Part shown: in pieces, positions 1-8,135 of the stretch
Layout: every line of letters begins with the position of its first letter
How positions within the stretch are numbered: position 1 is the stretch's first letter
Assembly (NCBI GenBank): GCA_046263055.1
Contig: JBHELO010000151.1
Span: 1-41,098, forward strand
Origin: DATAQC01 sp046263055
Lineage (GTDB): Bacteria; Actinomycetota; Acidimicrobiia; Acidimicrobiales; AC-14
Length of the DNA stretch: 41,098 nt
Reading direction: 5' to 3'
Notes under the pieces: generated by a model
Database searches by the model: none
What the model saw: the letters and a program-made list of their open reading frames with translations, nothing else
What the model was told of the DNA's origin: nothing
Made by a program: the position numbers and the translations under genes

Positions 1-1039
1 GGTCGACGTAGCTCTGGAGGCCGTTCCAGTCCCCGGGCCGCCCGGCCGGATAGGGGGGGAGCCGGTCGGCGGCCACGTGGACCACGGCCTGCACCACGTT
101 GCCCCGGCGGGCGGCCGACAGGTCGACCCCCGCCTGGCCGCCCAGGGGCGGGTCGAGCAGTTGCAGCAGCGCAGTGCGGGGATCGAGGGCGGTCACGACG
201 GACCGGGCGGTGATGCGCTCATCGTCCTCAGTCACCACCGCGGCGACGCGCCCCCCAGGCGCCTCGATCCGGGCCACCGGCGCGGCGCAGCGCACTTCGC
301 CGCCCAGCGCATCCAGGCGCGTGACGAGGGCGTCGACCAGTCCTTGGGCCCCCCCATGGGCATGCCACTGCCCGAAGCGGTGGTAGGCGGCCTGCCAGAA
401 GGCGAAGAGAGCACCGCCCGGCACCGACGGGCCGGAGGCGGCGTGGGCGGCGAAGGCGGCGACCGGGCCACGGGTGAGGTCACTGGGCAGGCGCCGTCGT
501 AGCAGCGACTCGTACGGTCCCATCACGTCGCGCACGGTGTCGGCCGGGCGGTGCCGGAGGGCCCGGACGACGGCCCCCAGCCGTCCCGGGGCCTCGCGCC
601 AGGACATCCGGCCCCGGACCGCAGGGAGGATGGCGTCGACCACCGGGACGGCCTGGTCCATGAAGGCCCGGTAGGCGGCCGCCTCGGCGGGGTCGGACTC
701 GGCGATGGAGTCGACGGTGTCGGCGATCGACCGGAAAAACCGCACCCGCCGGCCGTCGGCGTGCACGGCGACGGAGAAGGGGTCCATCTCCTGGTAGCGC
801 AGGCCGGCTCCCTCCAGGTCGAGCTCGACCGGGATGTCGGTCATGTTGATCATGTTGTGGGCCACCGAGTGGAGGTCGAACCGGTACCCGGGAACGGTCT
901 CCTCGGTGCGGGACCCGCCGCCGGGCCGGTCGAGGGCCTCCAGAACGGCGACGTCGCACCCGGCACGGGCCAGGTAGCAGGCCGCCACCAGGCCGTTGTG
1001 GCCGCCGCCCACCACCACCACGTCGCGCTCGGGCGTCAC
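1..1039 (-). CDS. Phytoene dehydrogenase-like FAD-dependent oxidoreductase (3' end off window)
   Basis: The first 346 codons are present and the C-terminus is cut by the left edge. The protein opens with a Rossmann dinucleotide-binding motif (VVVVGGGHNGLVAACYLA, about residues 6-23) followed by a dimerisation-type segment ending in a basic/acidic FAD-ribose region. The later segment with ALDPRTALLQLLDPP resembles the phytoene desaturase / CrtO-like amine-oxidase superfamily. The GTG start overlaps the stop of the upstream regulator gene in a GTGA, so the two are probably translationally coupled. The superfamily is clear, but the substrate (carotenoid, retinol or other polyene) cannot be told from this part. 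No carotenoid genes are visible in the window. Confidence 0.8.
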   Translation of the reverse strand, partial: MTPERDVVVVGGGHNGLVAACYLARAGCDVAVLEALDRPGGGSRTEETVPGYRFDLHSVAHNMINMTDIPVELDLEGAGLRYQEMDPFSVAVHADGRRVRFFRSIADTVDSIAESDPAEAAAYRAFMDQAVPVVDAILPAVRGRMSWREAPGRLGAVVRALRHRPADTVRDVMGPYESLLRRRLPSDLTRGPVAAFAAHAASGPSVPGGALFAFWQAAYHRFGQWHAHGGAQGLVDALVTRLDALGGEVRCAAPVARIEAPGGRVAAVVTEDDERITARSVVTALDPRTALLQLLDPPLGGQAGVDLSAARRGNVVQAVVHVAADRLPPYPAGRPGDWNGLQSYVD

Positions 1040-4000
1040 GCCTCGTCGTCGAGGGCGAGGTCGGCGGCGCCCACCGGGTCGGGGGCCGCCCGCCCCGCCT
1101 CGAAGGCGGCTCCCCACCGGTCGTCCCCCAGGGCGGCGCGCCCGGCGGCGCGCAGCGCCGCCAGGCCCGCCGACCGGTACGGGGGGACGGGCCTGCCCAC
1201 CGCCGCCCGGGTGGCGGCTGCCGCTCCCAGCAGGCGGGCCGACCGGCGGTGGCCGCCCCCGCTGGCGGCGACGGCGGCGAGGCCCTCCAGCCACTCGGCG
1301 GCGGCTGCGTCGGGCCGCCCGCCGGGTGGCGGTCGGGCGGCCTCCAGTGCGCCCACCGCGCCCGCCGGGTCACCGGCGGCCAGGGACACGACGCCCAGGC
1401 GCAGCCGGGCCCGGGTGGCGCAGTGGGCGTCACCCAGGTCCAGCGCGGTGTCCACCGCCTCGTCGAGCAGGGCCCGGGCCTCGGCCAGGTCACCGTCCAC
1501 CCGGGCCACCTCGCCCCGGTCGGCCAGCCCCTCGGCCAGCCCCGGCCGGTCGCCCAGGTCCCGGCGCAGGGCCACGCTCTCGTCGAGAAGGCGGCGGGCC
1601 TCGGCGGTGTGGCCCTCCTCCAGCGCCACCCGGCCCAGCGTGGCGAGGGAGTCGGCGACTCCCGGGCGGTCGCCCAGCCCACGCCGCAGGGCCAGGCTCT
1701 CGGCCGCCGCGAGGCGTGCCCCGGCGTGGTCGCCGCCGGCCAGCGCCAGCTCGGCCAGGTCGGCCAGGAGGACGGCCACGCCCCGGTGGTCGCCGGTGCT
1801 CCGGCACGCGGCCAAGCCCTCCTGCCAGGCGGCACGGGCCGCCATGGCGTCGCCCGCCCGGTGGGCCACCCAGCCCAGGTTGGAGAGCGACGCCACGATC
1901 ACCGGGAGGCTGGGGAGGGCGCGCCCGGCGGCCAGGCTGTCGGCGAACAGGCGCCGAGCCTCGTCCAGCCGGCCCCCTTGGGCGGCCAGGTTCCCGAGGC
2001 CGTGGAGGGCGACGGCGATCCCCGCCTCGTCCCCCAGGGCCCGCCGGATCACGAGCGCCTCCTCGTGGCGGGCACGGGCGGCGGCCGCGTCCCCCTGGCG
2101 GCCGGCCAGGACGGCGGCCGCGGTGAGAGCGGCGGCCCGCTGGGCGGGCCCGGCGTCGACGGCCGCGGTGAGGGCCGCGTCCAGCCAGGTCCGGCCCTCT
2201 GACAGGTGGCCCCGGAGCTCCCAGAACCGCCCGAGGGAGGCGGCCAGGGCCAGGGCGGCCCCCGGGTCGCGCGTCGCCGCTCGGGCCAGCGCGGCCCGCA
2301 GGTTGTCGTGCTCCACCTCCAGGCGGCGGAGGGCGGCGGCCGGGTCGGGACCGTCCAGGCCGGCCTCGGCGTCCTCGGCCAGGGCGGTGGCCCAGGCCAG
2401 GTGGCGGGCGGCCACCGTGTCGGTCTCCCCGCGCTCGGCCAGGCGGTCGGCGGCGTAGTGGCGGAGGGTCTCCAGGAGCCGGTACCGGCCCGGCCCGGCG
2501 CCCACGTCGGCGACCACGAGGGACTTGTTCACCAGCCCCGCCACCAGGCCCACGACGTCGCCGGCGGCCACCGGTGGGCCGGCGGCCACCCGTTCGGCGG
2601 CCTCGAGGTCGAAGCCGCCGGCGAAGGTCGACAGGCGGGAGAACGTGGCCTGCTCGTGGGGGCCGAGGCCCTCCCAGCTCCCGTCCACCGCCGCCCGCAG
2701 CGCCTGGTGGCGGGTGGCCACCGTCCGCGGGCCGCCGGTGAGGAATCGGAACCGGTCGTCGAGGCGGTCGGCGATGTCGGCGAGGGAGAGGGCCCGGGCC
2801 CGGGCGGCGGCCAGCTCCAGGGCCAGCGGCAGGCCGTCGAGGCGGCGGCAGATGCGGGCCGCGGCCTCCGCCTCCACGTCGGTCAGCGACCACCCGGGCC
2901 GGACCGCTGCCACTCGGGCGGCCAGCAGCTGGGCCGCCTCCGAGCGGGCCACGGCGGCCGCCGTGCGGTCGCCGGGGCCGGGCACGCCCAGCGGCGCCAC
3001 CGGCCGGATGGCCTCGCCCGGCACCCCCAGGGGCTGGCGGCTGGTGGCCAGCACGGCCGCGGTCGGCACGGCTCGAAGGAGACGGTCGACGAGGGGCGCC
3101 ACCCCGTCGACGACGTGCTCGCAGTTGTCGAGGACCACGAGGGCGGGGGCCTCGGCCAGCGCCTCGACCAGGGCCGCGGTGGCGTCCGCCCCCGCCTGCT
3201 CACGCCCTCCGGCGGCGGCCAGCACCCGCCCGGCCACCAGGCCGCTGTCAGTCACGCCGGCCAGGGGAGCCACGTGGACCCGCCCCAATGCCTCGTTCCC
3301 GGCGGCGGCCACGACCTCGGCGGCCAGGCGGGTCTTGCCCACGCCACCGGGGCCGACGAGGGTCACCAGCCGGGCCGAGGCCAACATCGCCGCCACCTCG
3401 GCCACGTCGTCGTGGCGGCCCACGAAGCGGGACAGGGGCCGGCCCAGGGCCTCGAGGCTGGCGCCGGGGTCGGACCCCGGGGAAGGGGGCGCCGGTGCCG
3501 CCTCGGCCCCGAGGAGGGCCAGGTAGGCGGCTTCGGTGGGCGGTGAGGGGTGGACCCCCAGCTCCTCGGCGAGGGTGCGCCGGCAGCGCTCGTAGGCCCG
3601 CAGGGCCTCGCCCCGGTTGCCGGCGGCGGCGTGGGCCGCCATCAGCCGCACGGAGGCGGACTCCCGAAGGGGCTCGAGCGAGACCGCCTCCTCGGCCGCC
3701 GCCACCGCGTCGGGCACCTGGCCGGCCGCCACCGCCGCCTCGGCCACCAGCTCCAGGGCCCGCAGCCGCAGGTCGCGCAGCTCGGCCTGGCGGTGCTCGA
3801 CCCACCGGCCCCCGGCGTCGGCCAGGAAGGGCCGGGCGGCCATCTCGGCGGCGGTGGCGGCGTCGGCGGCGGCCGCCGCCGGGTGGCCGGCGTCGAGGGC
3901 CGCCCGGGCCCGGGCAAGGGCGGCGGCCGCCTCCTCCAGGTCCACCGACGTGCCGGGCGGGAGCACCAGGGAGTAGGTCGAGGACGCGGTGACCAGCGCG

Positions 4001-4287
4001 CCCGGACCCACGCCGGCCTCCGCCAGCACGCCCCGAAGCCGGGACACCAGGCCCCGCAGCGACGTCTCCCAGGACCGGGGCAGGTCCTCCTCCCAGAGGA
4101 CCTCGGCCAGGTCGTGGCGCGGCACTGGGCGGTGGCGTTGGGTGACCAGGTAGGCAAGGGCGACGCGACCCAGGCGACCCAGCCCGGCCGACGTCGACCG
4201 CCCGCCGGCATCGACCACCTCGACCCGGCCGGCGAGGCGGATGCGCACGACCGGGACGGCGCCCGGCGAGGGGGAGGACGGAGCCAT
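1036..4287 (-). CDS. AfsR/SARP-type regulator: HTH, BTAD, NB-ARC ATPase and TPR domains
   Basis: This 1083-residue protein has the layout of large AfsR-like regulators. An OmpR-type winged-helix domain (about residues 15-110) is followed by a bacterial transcriptional activator domain (about 115-260, ending in EELGVHPSPPTEAAYLALLG). Next is a STAND/NB-ARC ATPase with Walker A GPGGVGKT (312-319) and Walker B ALVVLDNCEH (about 382-391), then a long array of Ala/Leu-rich TPR-like helices from about 640 to 1000. Such proteins activate transcription by binding direct repeats near the -35 region, with nucleotide state gating activity. The start is the ATG at 4287, about 12 nt downstream of a TAGCCT -10-like box. 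The gene overlaps the following oxidoreductase by 4 nt. Its target genes are not known from the sequence, but it may regulate itself through the repeats at 4315-4350. Confidence 0.9.
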   Translation of the reverse strand: MAPSSPSPGAVPVVRIRLAGRVEVVDAGGRSTSAGLGRLGRVALAYLVTQRHRPVPRHDLAEVLWEEDLPRSWETSLRGLVSRLRGVLAEAGVGPGALVTASSTYSLVLPPGTSVDLEEAAAALARARAALDAGHPAAAAADAATAAEMAARPFLADAGGRWVEHRQAELRDLRLRALELVAEAAVAAGQVPDAVAAAEEAVSLEPLRESASVRLMAAHAAAGNRGEALRAYERCRRTLAEELGVHPSPPTEAAYLALLGAEAAPAPPSPGSDPGASLEALGRPLSRFVGRHDDVAEVAAMLASARLVTLVGPGGVGKTRLAAEVVAAAGNEALGRVHVAPLAGVTDSGLVAGRVLAAAGGREQAGADATAALVEALAEAPALVVLDNCEHVVDGVAPLVDRLLRAVPTAAVLATSRQPLGVPGEAIRPVAPLGVPGPGDRTAAAVARSEAAQLLAARVAAVRPGWSLTDVEAEAAARICRRLDGLPLALELAAARARALSLADIADRLDDRFRFLTGGPRTVATRHQALRAAVDGSWEGLGPHEQATFSRLSTFAGGFDLEAAERVAAGPPVAAGDVVGLVAGLVNKSLVVADVGAGPGRYRLLETLRHYAADRLAERGETDTVAARHLAWATALAEDAEAGLDGPDPAAALRRLEVEHDNLRAALARAATRDPGAALALAASLGRFWELRGHLSEGRTWLDAALTAAVDAGPAQRAAALTAAAVLAGRQGDAAAARARHEEALVIRRALGDEAGIAVALHGLGNLAAQGGRLDEARRLFADSLAAGRALPSLPVIVASLSNLGWVAHRAGDAMAARAAWQEGLAACRSTGDHRGVAVLLADLAELALAGGDHAGARLAAAESLALRRGLGDRPGVADSLATLGRVALEEGHTAEARRLLDESVALRRDLGDRPGLAEGLADRGEVARVDGDLAEARALLDEAVDTALDLGDAHCATRARLRLGVVSLAAGDPAGAVGALEAARPPPGGRPDAAAAEWLEGLAAVAASGGGHRRSARLLGAAAATRAAVGRPVPPYRSAGLAALRAAGRAALGDDRWGAAFEAGRAAPDPVGAADLALDDEA

Positions 4288-4299
4288 GGCCGCCGGGCC

Positions 4300-4305
4300 A
4301 GGCTA
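4300..4305 (-). promoter_or_regulatory. -10-like box of the SARP gene
   Basis: On the minus strand this reads TAGCCT, matching the actinobacterial TANNNT consensus. It lies 12 nt before the ATG of the regulator gene, which implies a very short 5' leader. The direct repeats at 4315-4350 begin 9 nt upstream of it. This is inference from consensus and spacing only. Confidence 0.4.
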
Positions 4306-4314
4306 CCGGCGGCC

Positions 4315-4350
4315 TGTGACGCCGCAGATGTGACGCCGCCGATGTGACGC
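4315..4350. repeat. Three 14-bp-spaced direct repeats (TGTGACGCcGC) upstream of the SARP gene
   Basis: Two full 14-bp copies (TGTGACGCCGCAGA at 4315-4328 and TGTGACGCCGCCGA at 4329-4342) are followed by a partial third (TGTGACGC at 4343-4350). They sit immediately upstream of the SARP gene's -10 box and cover its -35 position. SARP regulators are known to bind short direct repeats in this position, so an autoregulatory operator is plausible. The repeats could instead serve the plus-strand gene that starts at 4548. Confidence 0.6.
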
Positions 4351-4547
4351 GGGCAGGAGGTTCGCCATCCTCGACAAGAGCTTTGCTACTGTTCGCCAAT
4401 CGCGGGACGACTCCCACTATGTGTGCGCCTCGGGGCTGGCTCCGCAGGCGGCACCGGTTCTCAATCGTCTCGTCATTGTCAGGGGCCCGGAACATCGGGC
4501 CGATGTGCGACGGCCCGCTCCGGCGGGCAGACAAGGGAGTGACGTCG

Positions 4548-6260
4548 GTGAGGACTCGGGTCTCGGTCCTGCTCACGGTGATGCTGGCCTCGGCTGGGGC
4601 GCTACTCGCCATCGGCCCCACGCCGGCCGGCGCCCAGCTGGTGACGGCGCAGCCCTTCGCCGCCTACGGCGACGGCACCGCCCTCAGCGTGAACGCGTTG
4701 AACCTCGGCGGAACCACCGTGGCCGGCGTCCACGCCGCCTTCGCCGGGGCCTCGGTCAACTCCACCGGGATCAGCAACACGATCAACGACGAGTTCGGCC
4801 AGGCCGTGCAGCCCCCCCTGGCCGGCAAGAACAGCTACGGCCGCGGTGTCGCCCTGGACGTCGGCCTGGTCACGCCCACGCCCCAGGCCACCGACGTCAA
4901 CCAGCTCCACTTGGCGGCGCTGGTGGAGGCGGCCGCCCCACCGCCCACCGCCCTCATCACCCGGGACGTCGCCCTCAACCTGGCGCCCATCGCCAGCGCC
5001 TCCCTCCTGCGGGGCCAGGCCCAGGCCGTGTTCGACCCGGCCACCTGCACCCTCGGCCAGCCCATGAGCTTCGGCCGGGGGTACGCCTCCAACCTCCAGT
5101 TGGTCGGTACCGGGGCGGCGGCCGCCGTCTCCACCAACGTGGCCGCCAACAACGTGTCCGAGTCCCGCACCTTCACCTACCTGATCCCCAACGGTGACGG
5201 CACGTTCGGCGTGGTGAGCGAGACCCACCAGCTGATCGCCCCCATCAGCCTGCTGGGCGGCGCCGTGACCATCGAGGTGGGCGGGCCGATCGTCATGCGG
5301 GCCATCGCCACGGGCAAGCCGGGCGGCGCCAGGATCGAGTTCCCGACCCCCCCGCAGATCACCGTGCTGGTCGGCGGCGTTCCGCTGGTCGCCCCGGTCA
5401 CGTTCGGGAGTGGCGGGATCAACATCCCGATCAATCTCCCCGGCGTCGCCAACATCAACATCAGCCTCGGGGCGCCCCCCCACGTGCTGGGCACGCCCGG
5501 CTCGCTGCTGGCCGGCTCGGGCGGCGTGTTCCCGGGCTCGCCGGACGGCACCACCGTCTCCGGGGCGGCCGACGCCGTCGGCCGCGTCCAGGCGTCGCTC
5601 CTCAACGTCAACCTCCTCGACCTCGGCATCGGGCACACTGAGGCCGCCGTCCAGGTGCCGGCCGGCGGCGTCCACTGCAACATCCCAGTCGCCAAGGCGG
5701 CCACGCCCAACCCGGCCCATGCCGGTGAGGACGTGACCTGGACGATCAGCATCCCGTCCGACCCCGCCTTCTTCGCCCGGCTCATCGACTGCGACCTGCT
5801 CAACATCAAGGCCACCGACACCCACTCGGTGCTGAGCGGCAATCCCCGCTTCACGCTGGTGAGCGCCGACCACGGCGGCGTTATCAGTGGCAACACCGTC
5901 ACCTGGGACAACCTGGGCACGTATCACCGGGGCGACCCACCAATCGTGCTCACTGTGGTCGGCCACGTGGTGGGCGGCACCGGCGTCCTGCAGGACATCG
6001 CCAACGTCACCGCCAACCTGGGCAACTGCACCGGTGGGGCGGCCGGGACCGACATCACGGGGAGCGGCATCTTCAACAACGTCGCCCTGACCGGCGCCAT
6101 CACCCTCCGGGGACCGGAGGTCCAGGCCGGCAACCTGGCCGCGACCGGCGGTGACTCCCGCTACCTGGTTCTGGGTGGGCTCCTGCTCCTGGGCGCCCTC
6201 GAGCTCCGCCGCCGCACCCGGGGCGGGGCCGCCGCCCGCCCGGCCGACACCGTCACCTGA
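4548..6260 (+). CDS. Secreted cell-wall protein with C-terminal LAATG sorting signal
   Basis: A 570-residue exported protein of unknown function. It has a signal peptide (VRTRVSVLL, hydrophobic core, cleavage probably after GPTPAGA), a long extracellular region rich in Gly, Ala, Val and Asn, and a DUF11-like beta-sandwich segment near residues 380-500 (ATPNPAHAGEDVTWTISI). It ends in a sorting signal: LAATG at about 530-534, a hydrophobic helix and an RRRTRGG basic tail. LAxTG is the motif recognised by class E sortases in actinomycetes, so the protein is probably anchored to the wall. The GTG at 4548 was chosen because AAGGGAG at 4533-4539 lies 8 nt upstream and the signal peptide follows directly; GTG 4539 is an alternative. 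I do not recognise the N-terminal domain with certainty; it resembles actinobacterial choice-of-anchor families. Confidence 0.85.
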   Translation: MRTRVSVLLTVMLASAGALLAIGPTPAGAQLVTAQPFAAYGDGTALSVNALNLGGTTVAGVHAAFAGASVNSTGISNTINDEFGQAVQPPLAGKNSYGRGVALDVGLVTPTPQATDVNQLHLAALVEAAAPPPTALITRDVALNLAPIASASLLRGQAQAVFDPATCTLGQPMSFGRGYASNLQLVGTGAAAAVSTNVAANNVSESRTFTYLIPNGDGTFGVVSETHQLIAPISLLGGAVTIEVGGPIVMRAIATGKPGGARIEFPTPPQITVLVGGVPLVAPVTFGSGGINIPINLPGVANINISLGAPPHVLGTPGSLLAGSGGVFPGSPDGTTVSGAADAVGRVQASLLNVNLLDLGIGHTEAAVQVPAGGVHCNIPVAKAATPNPAHAGEDVTWTISIPSDPAFFARLIDCDLLNIKATDTHSVLSGNPRFTLVSADHGGVISGNTVTWDNLGTYHRGDPPIVLTVVGHVVGGTGVLQDIANVTANLGNCTGGAAGTDITGSGIFNNVALTGAITLRGPEVQAGNLAATGGDSRYLVLGGLLLLGALELRRRTRGGAAARPADTVT

Positions 6261-6281
6261 CCCCAGGCACCTGACCCCAGG
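6254..6281. repeat. 14-bp perfect tandem duplication across a stop codon
   Basis: CACCTGACCCCAGG occurs twice in tandem (6254-6267 and 6268-6281). The first copy contains the TGA stop of the LAATG protein. It is probably a slippage duplication without function. Confidence 0.7.
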
Positions 6282-6291
6282 CACCGACGAT

Positions 6292-6312
6292 CCGCCGGGC
6301 TGAGCCCGGCGG
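6292..6312 (+). terminator. GC-rich hairpin after the LAATG protein gene
   Basis: CCGCCGGGC (6292-6300) and GCCCGGCGG (6304-6312) form a perfect 9-bp stem with a 3-nt TGA loop, about 30 nt after the stop codon. There is no T tract, as is common for actinobacterial terminators. A transcription terminator is likely but unproven. Confidence 0.5.
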
Positions 6313-6395
6313 GTCGCCGCGTTGGGCGGCGGGGTTCGTCGGCCCGAGCCGTCCACCGTGTTCCCGGCCCGGCGGCGGGCGAGGCATCATCGGGC

Positions 6396-6950
6396 ATGAG
6401 CGAGCGACCCTTGACGGGGCGGCTGCTGGTGGCGTCGCCTGCCATGCGCGACCCCAACTTCGAGCGCACGGTGGTGCTGGTCCTCGAGCACGGCGACGAC
6501 GGGGCCCTGGGCGTCGTCCTCAACCGCCCGTCGGGCACCGACCTTTTCGAGGCGCTGCCCCGCTGGGACGCCCTGGCCGCCGCGCCCCACGTGGTGTTCG
6601 TGGGCGGCCCGGTGGCGCCGTCGGCCGCCATCTGCCTGGGCCGGCCCGGCGGCGGCGGCCACGAGGGATGCCAGCCCCTGTTCGACGGTCTCTGCTCGGT
6701 GGACCTCGAGCGCGACCCGGCCGAGCTGGCGCGCCCGCCGGCCCACATCCGGGTCTTCGCCGGCTACGCCGGATGGGGCCCGGGCCAGGTGGAGGGCGAG
6801 GTGGAGGCGGGGGCGTGGTACGTGCTGGACGCCCTCCCGGGTGACGCCCTGTCGCCCCAACCCACCGACCTGTGGGCGGCGGTCCTGCGCCGCCAGGGTG
6901 GCACCCTCGCCCTCCTCGTCAACTTCCCCGCCGACCCGACGATGAACTGA
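6396..6950 (+). CDS. yqgE: YqgE/AlgH family protein (UPF0301)
   Basis: A 184-residue cytoplasmic protein of the widespread YqgE/AlgH family, at the family's usual length. Visible family features are the N-terminal GRLLVASPAMRDPNFERTVV, the EHGDDGALGVVLNRPSG segment, the FVGGPV turn and the late FAGYAGWGPGQVEGEV motif with its Gly-Trp-Gly core. The biochemical role is not settled; AlgH was named for effects on alginate production in Pseudomonas, which need not apply here. The ATG follows a GC-rich leader with no strong ribosome binding site. The yjbQ-like gene starts 9 nt after its stop, so the two are probably cotranscribed. Confidence 0.9.
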   Translation: MSERPLTGRLLVASPAMRDPNFERTVVLVLEHGDDGALGVVLNRPSGTDLFEALPRWDALAAAPHVVFVGGPVAPSAAICLGRPGGGGHEGCQPLFDGLCSVDLERDPAELARPPAHIRVFAGYAGWGPGQVEGEVEAGAWYVLDALPGDALSPQPTDLWAAVLRRQGGTLALLVNFPADPTMN

Positions 6951-6959
6951 GGGCCCGAC

Positions 6960-7361
6960 ATGGACACCACCGAGCTCTCCCTCGACACCTCCCGCTCCCG
7001 GGTCACCGACATCACCGGCCAGGTGGGCGACTTCTGCCGTTCACGAGGGGACGGCCTGGTGCACGTGTTCGTGCCCCACGCCACCGCCGGGGTGGCCCTC
7101 ATGGAAACGGGATCGGGGTCGGAGGTCGACCTCGAGCGCCTGCTGGGCGACCTGATCCCGCGCGACGACCGGTGGCGCCACCGCCACGGGTCGCCCGGCC
7201 ACGGGGCCGACCACCTGCTCCCCGTGCTCGTCAGCCCGTCGTTGAGCATCCCGGTGGCCGGCGGGCGGCCCCTGCTCGGCACGTGGCAGAGCGTGGTGGT
7301 GGTGGACCTGAACGACGACAACCCCCACCGCAGGGTGCGGCTGTCGTTCCTGGCCGGCTGA
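6960..7361 (+). CDS. yjbQ: YjbQ family protein (UPF0047)
   Basis: A 133-residue protein of the YjbQ/UPF0047 family at the usual length. It shows the conserved histidine signatures PHATAGV (about residues 39-45) and RHRHGSPGHGADHL (about 72-85), and the LLGTWQ motif near residue 100. E. coli YjbQ was reported to have weak thiamine-phosphate synthase activity, and the conserved His/Glu cluster suggests a metal or phosphate site; the real function is unresolved. A TGAGGG ribosome binding site lies about 6 nt before the ATG and overlaps the end of the yqgE gene, supporting coupling. Confidence 0.9.
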   Translation: MDTTELSLDTSRSRVTDITGQVGDFCRSRGDGLVHVFVPHATAGVALMETGSGSEVDLERLLGDLIPRDDRWRHRHGSPGHGADHLLPVLVSPSLSIPVAGGRPLLGTWQSVVVVDLNDDNPHRRVRLSFLAG

Positions 7362-7381
7362 CCGGCTCCCGAGGCGTCCCG

Positions 7382-8080
7382 TCAGACCAGGTCGAGCACG
7401 CCCCACAGGTCGTCGACCCGGGCCACGCCGTCGGGCAGCGGCGGCGGGGGGGCCATCACGTGGTCGTCGCCGCGCCGCCAGACGTGTACCGGCCGCATGC
7501 CGGCGGCCAACGACCCCTCCACGTCGGGGTACCAGGTGTCGCCCACGAACACCGCGTCGGCGGGCGCCACCCCGCAGCGCTCGGCGGTGAGCTCGAAGAT
7601 GCGGGGGTGGGGCTTGCGCACGCCAACCTGGGCCGACGTCACCACCTGGTCGGCGGCGCCGGTGAGGCCCGACTGCTCCAGGGCGGCGCCCAGGTCCCAC
7701 GTCCAGTTGGAGCACACGGCCACCACCACGCCCCGGTCCCGAAGGGCACCGAGCACGGCCGGCACCTCGTCGTAGGCGGCCAGGCGGAAGTCGCGGATGG
7801 CGTGGTGGAGGTCGGCCGCCAGCTCCTCCACGTCGGCCGGCCCGACGCCCGAGGCGGTGGCCAGTCGCCGCAGGCGCTCGCGCTCCCAGGCCAGGTAGGT
7901 CCGGCGGCTGGTGGAGTGGGCGTGGTGCTCCATCCCGTCGTAGACCTCGGCCTGCCAAGCCTCGTAGGCGGCGTCATCCAGGCGATGCCCGCGGGCGGCG
8001 AGCACGTCGGCCACCGGGTCGCCCCAGCGGACGGCCCGGGCCAGGGTGCCGTAGAAGTCGAAGATGGCGGCGCGGGCCAC
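7382..8080 (-). CDS. HAD superfamily hydrolase
   Basis: A 232-residue haloacid dehalogenase-like hydrolase. Motif I is FDFYGTL with nucleophile Asp8; Tyr at +2 is the pattern of haloacid dehalogenase/YjjG-type members rather than the usual DxD. Motif II is VCSNWTWD, motif III is the Lys in VRKPHPRIF, and motif IV is FVGDTWYPDVEG. An all-helical cap lies between motifs I and II (about residues 15-95). A phosphatase on a small metabolite is most likely; the substrate is unknown. Start choice: GTG at 8080, directly before motif I, with TAGAGT 7 nt upstream, which fits leaderless expression. The longer upstream reading frame overlaps cbtA and shows no homology. Confidence 0.88.
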   Translation of the reverse strand: MARAAIFDFYGTLARAVRWGDPVADVLAARGHRLDDAAYEAWQAEVYDGMEHHAHSTSRRTYLAWERERLRRLATASGVGPADVEELAADLHHAIRDFRLAAYDEVPAVLGALRDRGVVVAVCSNWTWDLGAALEQSGLTGAADQVVTSAQVGVRKPHPRIFELTAERCGVAPADAVFVGDTWYPDVEGSLAAGMRPVHVWRRGDDHVMAPPPPLPDGVARVDDLWGVLDLV

Positions 8081-8087
8081 GGGCGGA

Positions 8088-8093
8088 ACTCTA
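8088..8093 (-). promoter_or_regulatory. -10-like box for a leaderless HAD hydrolase transcript
   Basis: The minus strand reads TAGAGT, ending 7 nt before the GTG start. This spacing is typical of leaderless actinobacterial promoters. The call rests on consensus and spacing only. Confidence 0.35.
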
Positions 8094-8135
8094 CGAGCTG
8101 CCCTTCGAGGCCCCCGTCCGCGCCGGCCGTGGACC

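Noticed and set aside
480..1835. Long minus-strand reading frame rich in Arg, Pro and Gly
   Set aside because: It is a shadow of the SARP and oxidoreductase genes in another frame; no domain, and high GC makes such frames common.
1249..2202. Long plus-strand frame antisense to the SARP TPR region
   Set aside because: Gly/Ala/His-rich composition and no homology; it is an antisense shadow.
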